A DNA stretch of 5,524 nucleotides from Dehalococcoidia bacterium. GTDB lineage: Bacteria; Chloroflexota; Dehalococcoidia; Dehalococcoidales; Fen-1064. A program made the translations under genes and the position numbers. Shown piece by piece: positions 1-5,524 of this stretch (positions are counted from its first letter, which is position 1; each line of letters opens with the position of its first letter). The DNA lies in contig PMCB01000131.1 in NCBI GenBank assembly GCA_003153955.1, forward strand, positions 1 to 5,524, in the 5' to 3' direction. Under the pieces are notes generated by a model. It was given only the letters and a program-made list of their open reading frames with translations, was not told the origin of the DNA and did not search any database.

Positions 1-746
1 GGGGTCTTTGGTCCCGGCATACCAATTGGAGTTTTACCTTCACCACCCCCATGCGGATGGTCGCGAGGACTCATTGCCGAACCTCTAACAGTCGGACGCC
101 AACCCATTAAACGTTTGCGTCCTGCCTTCCCGATGTGAACACCCTGATATTCTACATTGCCGACCTGACCGATTGTTGCGGTGCATTCCGCGCGGACAAG
201 CCGCATTTCGCCCGAAGGTAAGCGGATGTGGACTTCCTCCCCTTCTTTTGCCAGAAGTTGAGCTGCGCCCCCGGCGCTGCGAACCAATTTCCCGCCATTC
301 CCTTTTATTAATTCGATATTATGTATCATTGTGCCGGTAGGAATACTTTTCAACGGTAAAGTATTGCCGGGTTTAATTTCCGCGGTCTCTCCTGAAAGGA
401 TTGTATCCCCTACCTTTAATCCAACCGGTGAGATGATATACCGTTTTTCACCATCGACATAAAAAATCAAAGCAATATTTGCCGACCGGCCGGGATCATA
501 TTCAATCGCTGATACTTTGCCGGGAATCCCGACTTTATCACGTTTGAAATCGATAACCCTAAGTAATTGTTTTACTCCGCCGCCCTGGTGGCGTACGGTA
601 ACTTTACCAAGGTTGTTTCTGCCGGCGCTTTTCCTCTTGTAAAGTACAAGATTTTTTTCTGGATAACCTTTAGTAATCTCTTCGTTCGCGAGAGTACTGG
701 CATCACGTCTACCCGGAGAAGTTGGTTTATATATCTTTATTGCCAT
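1..746 (-). CDS. rplB: 50S ribosomal protein L2 (3' end cut off by window)
   Basis: L2 binds 23S rRNA near the peptidyl transferase centre, bridges the two subunits and is needed for their association and for peptide-bond formation. I translated this frame by hand: it is open from the ATG at 746 to the window edge (248 full codons plus two bases), against about 275 residues for the family, so roughly 25 C-terminal residues are missing. Visible landmarks are the N-terminal [14 protein letters not shown], the G-G-G at residues 55-57, I-D-F-K-R at 65-69, the OB-fold stretch [11 protein letters not shown] at 83-93, and the active-site loop D-H-P-H-G-G-G at 229-235, which holds the histidine equivalent to E. 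coli His229. A GAGGGA ribosome binding site at 753-758 lies 6 bases before the ATG. It follows rplW by 17 bases in the usual S10-operon order. No frameshift was seen. Confidence 0.98.
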   Translation of the reverse strand, partial: MAIKIYKPTSPGRRDASTLANEEITKGYPEKNLVLYKRKSAGRNNLGKVTVRHQGGGVKQLLRVIDFKRDKVGIPGKVSAIEYDPGRSANIALIFYVDGEKRYIISPVGLKVGDTILSGETAEIKPGNTLPLKSIPTGTMIHNIELIKGNGGKLVRSAGGAAQLLAKEGEEVHIRLPSGEMRLVRAECTATIGQVGNVEYQGVHIGKAGRKRLMGWRPTVRGSAMSPRDHPHGGGEGKTPIGMPGPKT

Positions 747-763
747 TTGTATTCCCTCGTTTG

Positions 764-1048
764 CTATAAACTCTCAAATAAGTCTAACTTGTCGCCTTCT
801 TTAAGAGTTACAATTGCCTTTTTCCACGGTGAAGTGACGACTAACCTTCTACCGACTCTCTTTTCCTGGCTGTGGATGGTAATGATATTGACACCGGTAA
901 CTGTCACCTTGAACGCCTCTTCCACAGCATTTTTAATCTGCATTTTGTTCGCTCGCCCACCCACCTCAAATACATATTTGCCGGTAGGTTGTAAAGCCGC
1001 ATTCTTTTCGGTGATCAGGGGGCGCTTTAATATTTCATGCAGTTGCAT
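764..1048 (-). CDS. rplW: 50S ribosomal protein L23
   Basis: L23 binds 23S rRNA domain III beside the polypeptide exit tunnel and is the docking site for trigger factor and the signal recognition particle. The 94-residue product fits the family (about 95-100). The N-terminal [10 protein letters not shown] (residues 7-16) is typical; Glu14 appears to match the trigger-factor-binding Glu18 of E. coli. The loop [14 protein letters not shown] (65-78) and the closing D-K-L-D-L-F follow. The frame stays open to an ATG at 1075, but the ATG at 1048 is chosen: it gives the family's usual beginning and sits 4 bases after an AGGA (within GGGAGAAGGA, 1053-1062). The gene starts inside the last codons of rplD (14-base overlap), which suggests translational coupling. 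Confidence 0.97.
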   Translation of the reverse strand: MQLHEILKRPLITEKNAALQPTGKYVFEVGGRANKMQIKNAVEEAFKVTVTGVNIITIHSQEKRVGRRLVVTSPWKKAIVTLKEGDKLDLFESL

Positions 1049-1691
1049 AGTTTCCTTCTCCCGATGAACTCTCACCCCATAACTGCTCTGCTATCCGAAC
1101 TGCATCTACTTCTATTAACAGAGTGTTGTGAGAGATAATATCCACAACATTTAATAAATTAGCCGGTAAAGTCTTAACCCCGGGCAAATTGCGGGCCGAT
1201 TTCACCAGATTAACATTTCCAGTTCCGGTAACCACCAGAGTTGTCTTATCCGCCTGCATCGCACCAAGAATACCGACTACATTTTTAGTTTTAATTTCGT
1301 CAAGTTTTAACGATTCCAGGATTTTCATTTCTCCGTCTTCCAGTTTGGCGGAAAGAACGCATCTTAAAGCCAACCGGCGCATGCTCTTTGGCATTGCCTG
1401 ATGATAATCTCTGGGATGAGGACCGAAGACAATACCGCCGCCGCGGCGCAGTGGCGATTTTATGCTGCCCGCACGGGCCGAACCGGTACCTTTTTGCTTA
1501 TAGAGCTTTCTGGTGCTGCCCGAAACATTGCCGCGTGTTTTGGTGCTGGCGTTCCCCTGACGGGCATTGGCCTGCTGTCTAAGAACAGACTGATGTACTA
1601 ATGCCTCGTTAAAAGGTACGCCAAATACCTTATCACTGATTTCAATGTTCTCTACCACTTCCCCCGCAAGGTTATAAACTGGAGCCTGCAT
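1035..1691 (-). CDS. rplD: 50S ribosomal protein L4
   Basis: L4 is a primary 23S rRNA-binding protein whose long loop lines the exit tunnel at its narrowest point. In Enterobacteria and some others it also represses the S10 operon. The 218-residue product is slightly longer than the usual 200-210. The extended loop is visible: R-Q-G-N-A-S-T-K-T-R-G (44-54), Y-K-Q-K-G-T-G-S-A-R-A-G-S-I-K-S-P (64-80) and G-P-H-P-R-D-Y (90-96); Lys67 in Q-K-G-T-G corresponds to E. coli Lys63, a macrolide-resistance position, and has the wild-type residue. The conserved globular core ends around residues 200-206 (R-I-A-E-Q-L-W); beyond it is a short Ser/Gly-rich tail that runs across the rplW ribosome binding site. 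It begins 4 bases after rplC, with an AGAGGA site (1701-1706) lying inside the rplC end. Confidence 0.98.
   Translation of the reverse strand: MQAPVYNLAGEVVENIEISDKVFGVPFNEALVHQSVLRQQANARQGNASTKTRGNVSGSTRKLYKQKGTGSARAGSIKSPLRRGGGIVFGPHPRDYHQAMPKSMRRLALRCVLSAKLEDGEMKILESLKLDEIKTKNVVGILGAMQADKTTLVVTGTGNVNLVKSARNLPGVKTLPANLLNVVDIISHNTLLIEVDAVRIAEQLWGESSSGEGNYATA
1053..1062 (-). promoter_or_regulatory. Ribosome binding site of rplW inside rplD
   Basis: GGGAGAAGGA lies inside the last codons of rplD. Its AGGA ends 4 bases and its GGGAG 9 bases before the rplW ATG at 1048. It decides the start of rplW in favour of 1048 over the in-frame ATG at 1075, and its translation in the rplD frame gives the Ser/Gly/Glu tail of L4. 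Confidence 0.8.
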
Positions 1692-1695
1692 TTCC

Positions 1696-2319
1696 CTACT
1701 TCCTCTTAGTCGACTTACTAATTAATAATAAACCATTTTTGGCGCCCGGAACCGCCCCCTGAACCAACAGAAGATTGTGTTCGGGGTCAATTTTATAGAC
1801 TTTCAAACCTTTCTGAGTAACCTGTTCGTGCCCCATATGACCGGCCATGCGCAAACCTTTTAAAACCCGGCCGGGCGAAGTTGTGGCACCGATAGCACCC
1901 GGGGCGCGGTGACGGTCGGTTTGTCCGTGTGTTTTCGGGCCGCCGGAAAATCCATGGCGTTTAACAACACCGGCAAATCCTTTACCTTTTGATACACCGA
2001 TAATGTTGACGAAATCACCTGACTTAAACTGATTTACATCAATTTTATCTCCGACCTTGACTTCGGCTGTGCTGTCAACACGAAACTCCCTCAATTCTTT
2101 GAGCTTTCCCAATTCTTTGAGGTGTCCCTGTTCGCCTTTACTCAATTTTTTAGCAGTGCCAAATCCAATCTGAACGGCTTCATAGCCTTCTTTAGCAACT
2201 GTTTTAATCTGAGTAACAGTGCACGGACCTGCTTCGATAACGGTTACCGCTTCCGCTTTACCGCTATCAGTGAAGACCTGGCTCATACCAATTTTTTTAC
2301 CGATAATTCCTGGATTCAT
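1696..2319 (-). CDS. rplC: 50S ribosomal protein L3
   Basis: L3 is one of the first proteins to bind 23S rRNA; its long loop reaches toward the peptidyl transferase centre. The 207-residue product matches the family (about 205-215). Landmarks are I-I-G-K-K-I-G-M-S-Q-V-F (5-16), the G-V-S-K-G-K-G-F-A-G-V-V-K-R block (108-121), H-R-A-P-G-A-I-G (137-144), G-R-V-L-K-G-L-R-M-A-G (150-160) and L-L-L-V-Q-G-A-V-P-G (183-192). The ATG at 2319 is preferred: the in-frame ATG at 2328 has its purines directly against it with no room for a ribosome binding site, whereas the GGGATGGAAG ahead of 2319 can serve as a weak one. Either start leaves the conserved part unchanged. A 12-base direct repeat encodes a doubled L-K-E-L (67-70 and 73-76). 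Both glutamines of the E. coli I-G-Q-N-Q-T-P-G stretch are replaced here. Confidence 0.97.
   Translation of the reverse strand: MNPGIIGKKIGMSQVFTDSGKAEAVTVIEAGPCTVTQIKTVAKEGYEAVQIGFGTAKKLSKGEQGHLKELGKLKELREFRVDSTAEVKVGDKIDVNQFKSGDFVNIIGVSKGKGFAGVVKRHGFSGGPKTHGQTDRHRAPGAIGATTSPGRVLKGLRMAGHMGHEQVTQKGLKVYKIDPEHNLLLVQGAVPGAKNGLLLISKSTKRK
1701..1706 (-). promoter_or_regulatory. Ribosome binding site of rplD inside the rplC end
   Basis: AGAGGA, 9 bases before the rplD ATG at 1691 and entirely within the last rplC codons. The rplC stop (1696-1698) lies between this site and the rplD start, the arrangement expected for translational coupling. Confidence 0.75.
2092..2121 (-). repeat. 12-base direct repeat inside rplC
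   Basis: The 12 bases CTCAAAGAATTG (minus strand) occur at 2110-2121 and again at 2092-2103, a period of 18 bases or six codons. They encode L-K-E-L twice (L3 residues 67-70 and 73-76), both in the same reading frame, in the variable segment before the conserved R-E-F-R-V. This looks like a small in-frame duplication; length and frame of L3 stay normal. Confidence 0.7.
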
Positions 2320-2345
2320 TACTTCCATCCCGGCGATTTAATATA

Positions 2346-2654
2346 CTATAGCTTTATATCCAGCTCAACACCCGACGGGAGGTTAAGCTTGGTTAACGAA
2401 TCTATTGTCTTCGAGGTTGTTTCCACAATATCAATCAGGCGCTTGTGAGTGCGGACTTCGAATTGCTCCTGCGAATTCTTGTCGATGAAACTGGCGCGGA
2501 TTACACTGAATTTTTCGATTCGAGTGGGTAATGGTATAGGACCAACTACCACGGCGCCGGTCTGCTCAACAGTTTCCACAATCTGCTGTGCTGACTGATC
2601 TACGACCTTGTGGTCGAACCCTTTGATTTTGATACGAATTTTTTGTTTAGGCAT
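2346..2654 (-). CDS. rpsJ: 30S ribosomal protein S10
   Basis: S10 is part of the 30S head and is also, as NusE, the partner of NusB and NusG in transcription antitermination and coupling. The 102-residue product has the usual length. Landmarks are [13 protein letters not shown] (3-15), the [14 protein letters not shown] segment (32-45), R-T-H-K-R-L-I-D-I (68-76) and the C-terminal [11 protein letters not shown]. Residues 53-58 are R-A-S-F-I-D where E. coli has I-S-P-H-V-N; this is the loop near the tetracycline-class site. The ATG overlaps the fusA stop by 8 bases (ATGCCTAA) and is preceded at 7 bases by AGGA (2662-2665). With fusA running into it, there is no room for the long L4-responsive leader that precedes rpsJ in E. 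coli. Confidence 0.98.
   Translation of the reverse strand: MPKQKIRIKIKGFDHKVVDQSAQQIVETVEQTGAVVVGPIPLPTRIEKFSVIRASFIDKNSQEQFEVRTHKRLIDIVETTSKTIDSLTKLNLPSGVELDIKL
2647..2654 (-). other. fusA stop / rpsJ start overlap
   Basis: The eight bases ATGCCTAA hold both the rpsJ start codon and the fusA stop codon. The rpsJ ribosome binding site lies entirely within fusA coding sequence. This points to coupled translation and shows that the str and S10 gene groups are one transcription unit here, without tuf or a leader between them. Confidence 0.9.
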
Positions 2655-4731
2655 TTTTTGTTCCTGTTTTATCTGTCAATTCTCTTAATAAAAATGCGGG
2701 CACTTCCTGATAACTATTGAACTCGATCGACTGACTGGCCCTGCCCTGGGTTTGTGACCGCAATGCGGTTGTGTAACCGAACGTTTCGGATAGGGGGATG
2801 AGCGCCGAGATAATAACCATATCGCTGCGGTTTTCAATCAGCTCGATGTGTGCGCGGCGGGATGAGATGTCCCCGATAACATCACCCATGAATTCCTTCG
2901 GGGAAACAACTTCCATTTTCATAATTGGTTCGAGAATAATGGGTTTGGCTTTATGCACGGCAGCTTTTAACCCTATCGAACCGGCCATGGTGAAGGCATT
3001 TTCGTTGGAGTCCACCTCGTGGTAACTGCCGTCGAAGACAGTAACTTTGATATCAACGATAGGATATCCGGCCAGAGCGCCGGTTTCGCAAGCGGCTTTA
3101 ACGCCCTTTTCAATGGCGGGGATATAATTGCGAGGAATAGTTCCGCCTTTGATTTTCTCTACGAATTCAAAACCTGTACCGGAGGCAGCAGGCTCAACTT
3201 CAAGCCAGCAATCGCCGTATTGACCTTTACCGCCGCTTTGCCGGACAAATCTGCCTTCAGCTTCTGCTTTAGCGGTGATGGTCTCTTTGTAAGCGACGCG
3301 GGGATTACCAACATTGGCACTGACACCGAATTCACTCAACATGCGGTGAGTAATAATTTCGAGATGCAACTCGCCCATGCCGGAAATAACAATCTGCCCG
3401 GTTTCTTCATTATATTTTACTTTGAAAGTAGGATCTTCTTCGGAAAGTTTTCTCAGGGCTTCACCCATTTTGTCCTGGTCGGAACGTGATTTCGGTTCGA
3501 TAGCAATGGAAATAACAGGTTCCGGAAACTTGATTGATTCCAACAGAACCGGTTTTTCAATGTTGCTTAAAGTGTCACCGGTGAAGGTATTCTTCAAGCC
3601 GAGTGTGGCCACAATAGAACCGGTATCTGCTGAGTCCAGTTCTTCACGTTTATTCGCATGCATCAGGAATAGCCGACCGATACGTTCGGTCTTGCCGCGG
3701 GTGGCATTTAACACCTGGTCACTGGCTTTGACGACACCGGAATAAACTCTGAAGTAAACCAGTCTCCCGACAAAGGGGTCGGTAACCACCTTAAAAGCTA
3801 AGGCAGTGAAAGGTTCTTCATCATTTACTTGCAGTGTAAGTTCTTGGTTATTCTTGTAATCAACGGCTTTCGTCGGCGGCATATCGGAAGGAGCCGGCAG
3901 GTAATAACCTACCGCATCCAACAAAGGCCGAACACCTCTATTTGATAAAGCGCTGCCGCACATACAGGGCACCAGCTTCGCGGAAAGTGTTGCCTTTCTG
4001 ATACCTGCCCTGATTTCATCATTGGTAAATTCGTCACCGTCAAGATACCTGGAAAGCATCTGGTCATCAGATTCGGCCAGTCTTTCAATCATATTATGAC
4101 GGGCTGTTTTTACTTTGGCTTCCAATTCGGCAGGAATCGGTATCTCTTCTATCTGTTTATCCCGTTCCCCATCTTTGCCGTATGCTTTATTTTCAATTAA
4201 ATCGATAACGCCCTGGAAAGCAGTTTCACTGCCGATCGGCATCTGGATTGGTAAAGCCTTGGCATGCAGACGACCTTCAATCATTTCTACCGTATGTTCA
4301 AAACTGGCGCCCACGCGCTCCATTTTATTAACGAAACAAATGCGCGGTACATTGTATTTATCGGCTTGCCGCCACACCGTCTCAGACTGAGCTTCAACAC
4401 CCTGCACGGCATCAAATAATACGACACCGCCGTCCAGAACGCGTAGACATCTTTCTACTTCAGCGGTAAAATCCACATGACCGGGCGTATCGATGATATT
4501 GATACGGTATTCTTTCCACTGGCAGGTAATAGCGGCGGAGGTGATAGTGATACCGCGGGCCCGCTCTTCTTCCATCCAGTCGGTCACGGTGGTACCTTCA
4601 TCGACACCGCCTTTTTTATAGGTGATGCCGGTGTAATATAACACGCTTTCGGTGAGGGTTGTTTTCCCTGCATCGATGTGCGCGATGATACCTATATTTC
4701 TCAATCTTTCGAGAGGAAAACTTCGGGGCAT
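2647..4731 (-). CDS. fusA: Translation elongation factor G (EF-G)
   Basis: EF-G is the cytoplasmic GTPase that drives translocation of tRNA and mRNA after peptide-bond formation and, with RRF, splits post-termination ribosomes. The 694-residue product has the normal five-domain length. In the G domain: P-loop A-H-I-D-A-G-K-T-T (17-25), switch I R-G-I-T-I-T (59-64), switch II D-T-P-G-H (81-85), G4 motif N-K-M-E (135-138) and G5 S-A-L (260-262). Domain II begins around residue 290. Domain IV carries [10 protein letters not shown] (498-507) and the tip loop G-S-Y-H-E-V-D (568-574) with His571, equivalent to E. coli His583. Domain V has M-G-D-V-I-G-D and T-Q-G-R-A. The Glu at 138 replaces the Asp of N-K-x-D, which is unusual. 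The ATG has AAAGGA (4739-4744) 7 bases upstream; an alternative AUU lies 11 codons further up. Its place between rpsG and rpsJ marks it as the housekeeping copy. Confidence 0.98.
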   Translation of the reverse strand: MPRSFPLERLRNIGIIAHIDAGKTTLTESVLYYTGITYKKGGVDEGTTVTDWMEEERARGITITSAAITCQWKEYRINIIDTPGHVDFTAEVERCLRVLDGGVVLFDAVQGVEAQSETVWRQADKYNVPRICFVNKMERVGASFEHTVEMIEGRLHAKALPIQMPIGSETAFQGVIDLIENKAYGKDGERDKQIEEIPIPAELEAKVKTARHNMIERLAESDDQMLSRYLDGDEFTNDEIRAGIRKATLSAKLVPCMCGSALSNRGVRPLLDAVGYYLPAPSDMPPTKAVDYKNNQELTLQVNDEEPFTALAFKVVTDPFVGRLVYFRVYSGVVKASDQVLNATRGKTERIGRLFLMHANKREELDSADTGSIVATLGLKNTFTGDTLSNIEKPVLLESIKFPEPVISIAIEPKSRSDQDKMGEALRKLSEEDPTFKVKYNEETGQIVISGMGELHLEIITHRMLSEFGVSANVGNPRVAYKETITAKAEAEGRFVRQSGGKGQYGDCWLEVEPAASGTGFEFVEKIKGGTIPRNYIPAIEKGVKAACETGALAGYPIVDIKVTVFDGSYHEVDSNENAFTMAGSIGLKAAVHKAKPIILEPIMKMEVVSPKEFMGDVIGDISSRRAHIELIENRSDMVIISALIPLSETFGYTTALRSQTQGRASQSIEFNSYQEVPAFLLRELTDKTGTKNA

Positions 4732-4738
4732 AGTATTA

Positions 4739-4744
4739 TCCTTT
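4739..4744 (-). promoter_or_regulatory. Ribosome binding site of fusA
   Basis: AAAGGA placed 7 bases before the ATG at 4731. It supports the 694-residue form of EF-G and is the reason the ATG is preferred over the in-frame AUU further upstream. Confidence 0.75.
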
Positions 4745-4761
4745 AACGTAACTGGCGGATT

Positions 4762-4778
4762 AATGTTAGGTTCTCCTT
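4762..4778 (-). promoter_or_regulatory. Orphan Shine-Dalgarno sequence followed by an in-frame AUU
   Basis: Three bases after the rpsG stop codon comes AAGGAGA (4772-4778), a stronger site than the one next to the fusA ATG. No ATG, GTG or TTG follows at a usable distance. Exactly 7 bases downstream is an ATT (4762-4764), in frame with fusA and separated from its ATG by ten sense codons without a stop. It could be a rare AUU start giving EF-G an 11-residue N-terminal extension, a standby ribosome site, or the remnant of a former start. The sequence alone cannot decide; the ATG at 4731 remains the default. Confidence 0.4.
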
Positions 4779-4781
4779 AAA

Positions 4782-5255
4782 TTACCACCGGTAATGTGCA
4801 AATGCGCGGTTGGCATCGGCCATCTTGTGCGTATCTTCACGCTTTTTCGCTGCGTTTCCCTGGCCCTTGGCAGCGTCACTCATCTCAGCGGCTAATTTTT
4901 CCGCCATCGATTTTCCACTTCTGGCCCGGGCTGCGTCAACCAGCCATCTGAGAGCCAGCGACATTCCAACCTGAGGCGGCACCTCAACCGGGACCTGGTA
5001 AGTTGCACCACCGACGCGGCGGGACTTTACTTTTAATTGCGGGGTAATATTTTTGATGGCAGATTCCATATCTGTAATGGGATCTTTAGAACCCTGTTTT
5101 CCCATCAAATCCATAGCCCCGTAAACTATTTCTTCTGCGCGGCTTTTCTTGCCACGCTTCATAATTCTATTCATTAATTTAGAAACTGTTAAGCTCTGAT
5201 ATTTTGCATCAGGCATTACTTCATTTCTTTTAATCATACGAGCGCGTCGTGCCAT
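4782..5255 (-). CDS. rpsG: 30S ribosomal protein S7
   Basis: S7 nucleates assembly of the 30S head by binding the 3' major domain of 16S rRNA, and lies next to the E-site tRNA and the mRNA exit. The 157-residue length fits the family (about 156). Landmarks are the basic N-terminus M-A-R-R-A-R, the M-P-D-A-K-Y block (14-19), the helix I-M-K-R-G-K-K-S-R-A-E-E-I-V-Y-G-A (31-47), the beta-hairpin R-R-V-G-G-A-T-Y-Q-V-P-V-E-V (79-92), A-L-R-W-L-V-D-A-A-R (101-110) and the C-terminus K-M-A-D-A-N-R-A-F-A-H-Y-R-W. The start at 5255 has a full AGGAGG site (5260-5265) 4 bases upstream; the internal Met7 is rejected because the family's basic N-terminus would be lost. In E. coli S7 represses its own message at a roughly 100-base rpsL-rpsG spacer; here the spacer is 8 bases, so that site cannot exist in the same form. 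Confidence 0.98.
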   Translation of the reverse strand: MARRARMIKRNEVMPDAKYQSLTVSKLMNRIMKRGKKSRAEEIVYGAMDLMGKQGSKDPITDMESAIKNITPQLKVKSRRVGGATYQVPVEVPPQVGMSLALRWLVDAARARSGKSMAEKLAAEMSDAAKGQGNAAKKREDTHKMADANRAFAHYRW

Positions 5256-5259
5256 GTTT

Positions 5260-5265
5260 CCTCCT
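5260..5265 (-). promoter_or_regulatory. Ribosome binding site of rpsG, overlapping the rpsL stop
   Basis: AGGAGG, a full match to the consensus anti-Shine-Dalgarno partner, 4 bases before the rpsG ATG. The rpsL stop codon TAG (5264-5266) shares its last two bases with this site, so a ribosome finishing rpsL covers the rpsG initiation region. This suggests tight coupling of S12 and S7 synthesis. Confidence 0.85.
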
Positions 5266-5524
5266 AGGTAGTTTCCGCCCCGGCTTTAGGCCGTTTGTTA
5301 CCATATTTACTGCGACCTCTGCGCCGTTTGCCAACACCGGTGGTATCAAGCGCACCACGGATGATGTGGTAACGAACACCCGGCAGGTCCTTGACCCTAC
5401 CGCCGCGAACCAGTACAACCGAGTGTTCCTGAAGTTCATGACCTTCACCCGGGATATATGCGGTGACTTCCATCTGATTGGTTAAACGTACCCTGGCGAT
5501 CTTCCGCAGTGCCGAGTTAGGTTT
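5264..5524 (-). CDS. rpsL: 30S ribosomal protein S12 (5' end cut off by window)
   Basis: S12 sits at the decoding centre and the 30S/50S interface, controls accuracy and is the classical target of streptomycin-resistance mutations. Only the C-terminal 86 residues are present. The frame is open to the very edge of the window, where it reads [16 protein letters not shown], so the ATG at 5473 is an internal methionine and not the start; about 40-50 N-terminal residues lie outside. The loop [12 protein letters not shown] is intact: its Lys, Asp and Pro correspond to E. coli Lys87, Asp88 (the methylthiolated residue) and Pro90, and all are wild type, so this part shows no sign of streptomycin resistance. 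Lys42 falls just outside. The ending [16 protein letters not shown] is normal. Its TAG stop is embedded in the rpsG ribosome binding site. Confidence 0.98.
   Translation of the reverse strand, partial: KPNSALRKIARVRLTNQMEVTAYIPGEGHELQEHSVVLVRGGRVKDLPGVRYHIIRGALDTTGVGKRRRGRSKYGNKRPKAGAETT

Noticed and set aside
567..1067. Plus-strand open frame of 166 codons
   Set aside because: It runs antisense across the start of rplB, all of rplW and the end of rplD. No family resemblance and no convincing ribosome binding site; the minus-strand genes fully explain the conservation.
1049..1075. Longer rplW from the ATG at 1075
   Set aside because: It would add nine residues not typical of L23 and leave the good ribosome binding site at 1053-1062 inside the coding sequence.
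1189..1601. Three overlapping plus-strand open frames
   Set aside because: They are antisense to rplD, mutually overlapping, and rich in residues produced by reading the basic L4 loop backwards.
2320..2328. Longer rplC from the ATG at 2328
   Set aside because: The purine stretch touches this ATG without spacing, and the L3 family normally starts only a few residues before the G-K-K-x-G-M motif. Not fully excluded.
3019..3489. Plus-strand open frame of 156 codons
   Set aside because: Antisense to EF-G domains III-IV. The translation resembles no known family and codes only as a mirror of fusA.
4732..4781. Possible small hairpin in the rpsG-fusA spacer (C-C-T-A-A-C against G-T-T-A-A-A-G-G)
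   Set aside because: Only six pairs interrupted by a two-base bulge; too weak to call a regulator or terminator.
5230..5485. Alternative frames on both strands across rpsL
   Set aside because: The rpsL frame gives an unmistakable S12; the others are shadows of it.
1..5524. Promoters, intrinsic terminators, RNA genes, mobile elements, CRISPR arrays or a hidden new system
   Set aside because: Coding sequence covers nearly everything, no spacer exceeds 50 bases, no GC-rich hairpin followed by a T run was seen in the spacers, and no transposase, inverted repeat pair or spaced direct-repeat array is visible.

Overview
The window is an uninterrupted run of core translation genes, all on the minus strand. 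In transcription order (right to left) they are rpsL (5' end cut off by the window), rpsG, fusA, rpsJ, rplC, rplD, rplW and rplB (3' end cut off). This is the classical str operon (S12, S7, EF-G) joined directly to the start of the S10 operon (S10, L3, L4, L23, L2). The gene for EF-Tu (tuf), which commonly sits between fusA and rpsJ, is absent: the rpsJ start codon lies inside the last codons of fusA.

The organism is a bacterium of moderate G+C (roughly 45-50% by eye). The missing tuf at the str/S10 junction, the [10 protein letters not shown] form of the L2 active-site loop and the general character of the S7, S10, L3 and L4 sequences suggest Chloroflexota, most likely a Dehalococcoidia relative. 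This is recalled family knowledge plus inference; no search was run.

Layout: 1-746 rplB; 764-1048 rplW; 1035-1691 rplD; 1696-2319 rplC; 2346-2654 rpsJ; 2647-4731 fusA; 4782-5255 rpsG; 5264-5524 rpsL. The longest gap is 50 bases (rpsG to fusA). No promoter, terminator, RNA gene, mobile element or CRISPR array was recognised. The genes are packed with overlaps and with ribosome binding sites buried in the preceding gene, so translational coupling along one long mRNA is likely. The promoter should lie upstream of rpsL, to the right of the window.

The products act together: S12, S7 and S10 build the decoding centre, head and tRNA/mRNA path of the 30S subunit; L3, L4, L23 and L2 build the peptidyl transferase surroundings and the exit tunnel of the 50S subunit; EF-G drives translocation. 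This is a conserved housekeeping region and I see no new system in it. The observations most worth a second look are a Glu in place of the near-invariant Asp of the EF-G guanine-recognition motif (N-K-M-E), an unused strong Shine-Dalgarno sequence placed in front of an in-frame AUU upstream of fusA, and an L4 tail that reads through the rplW ribosome binding site.
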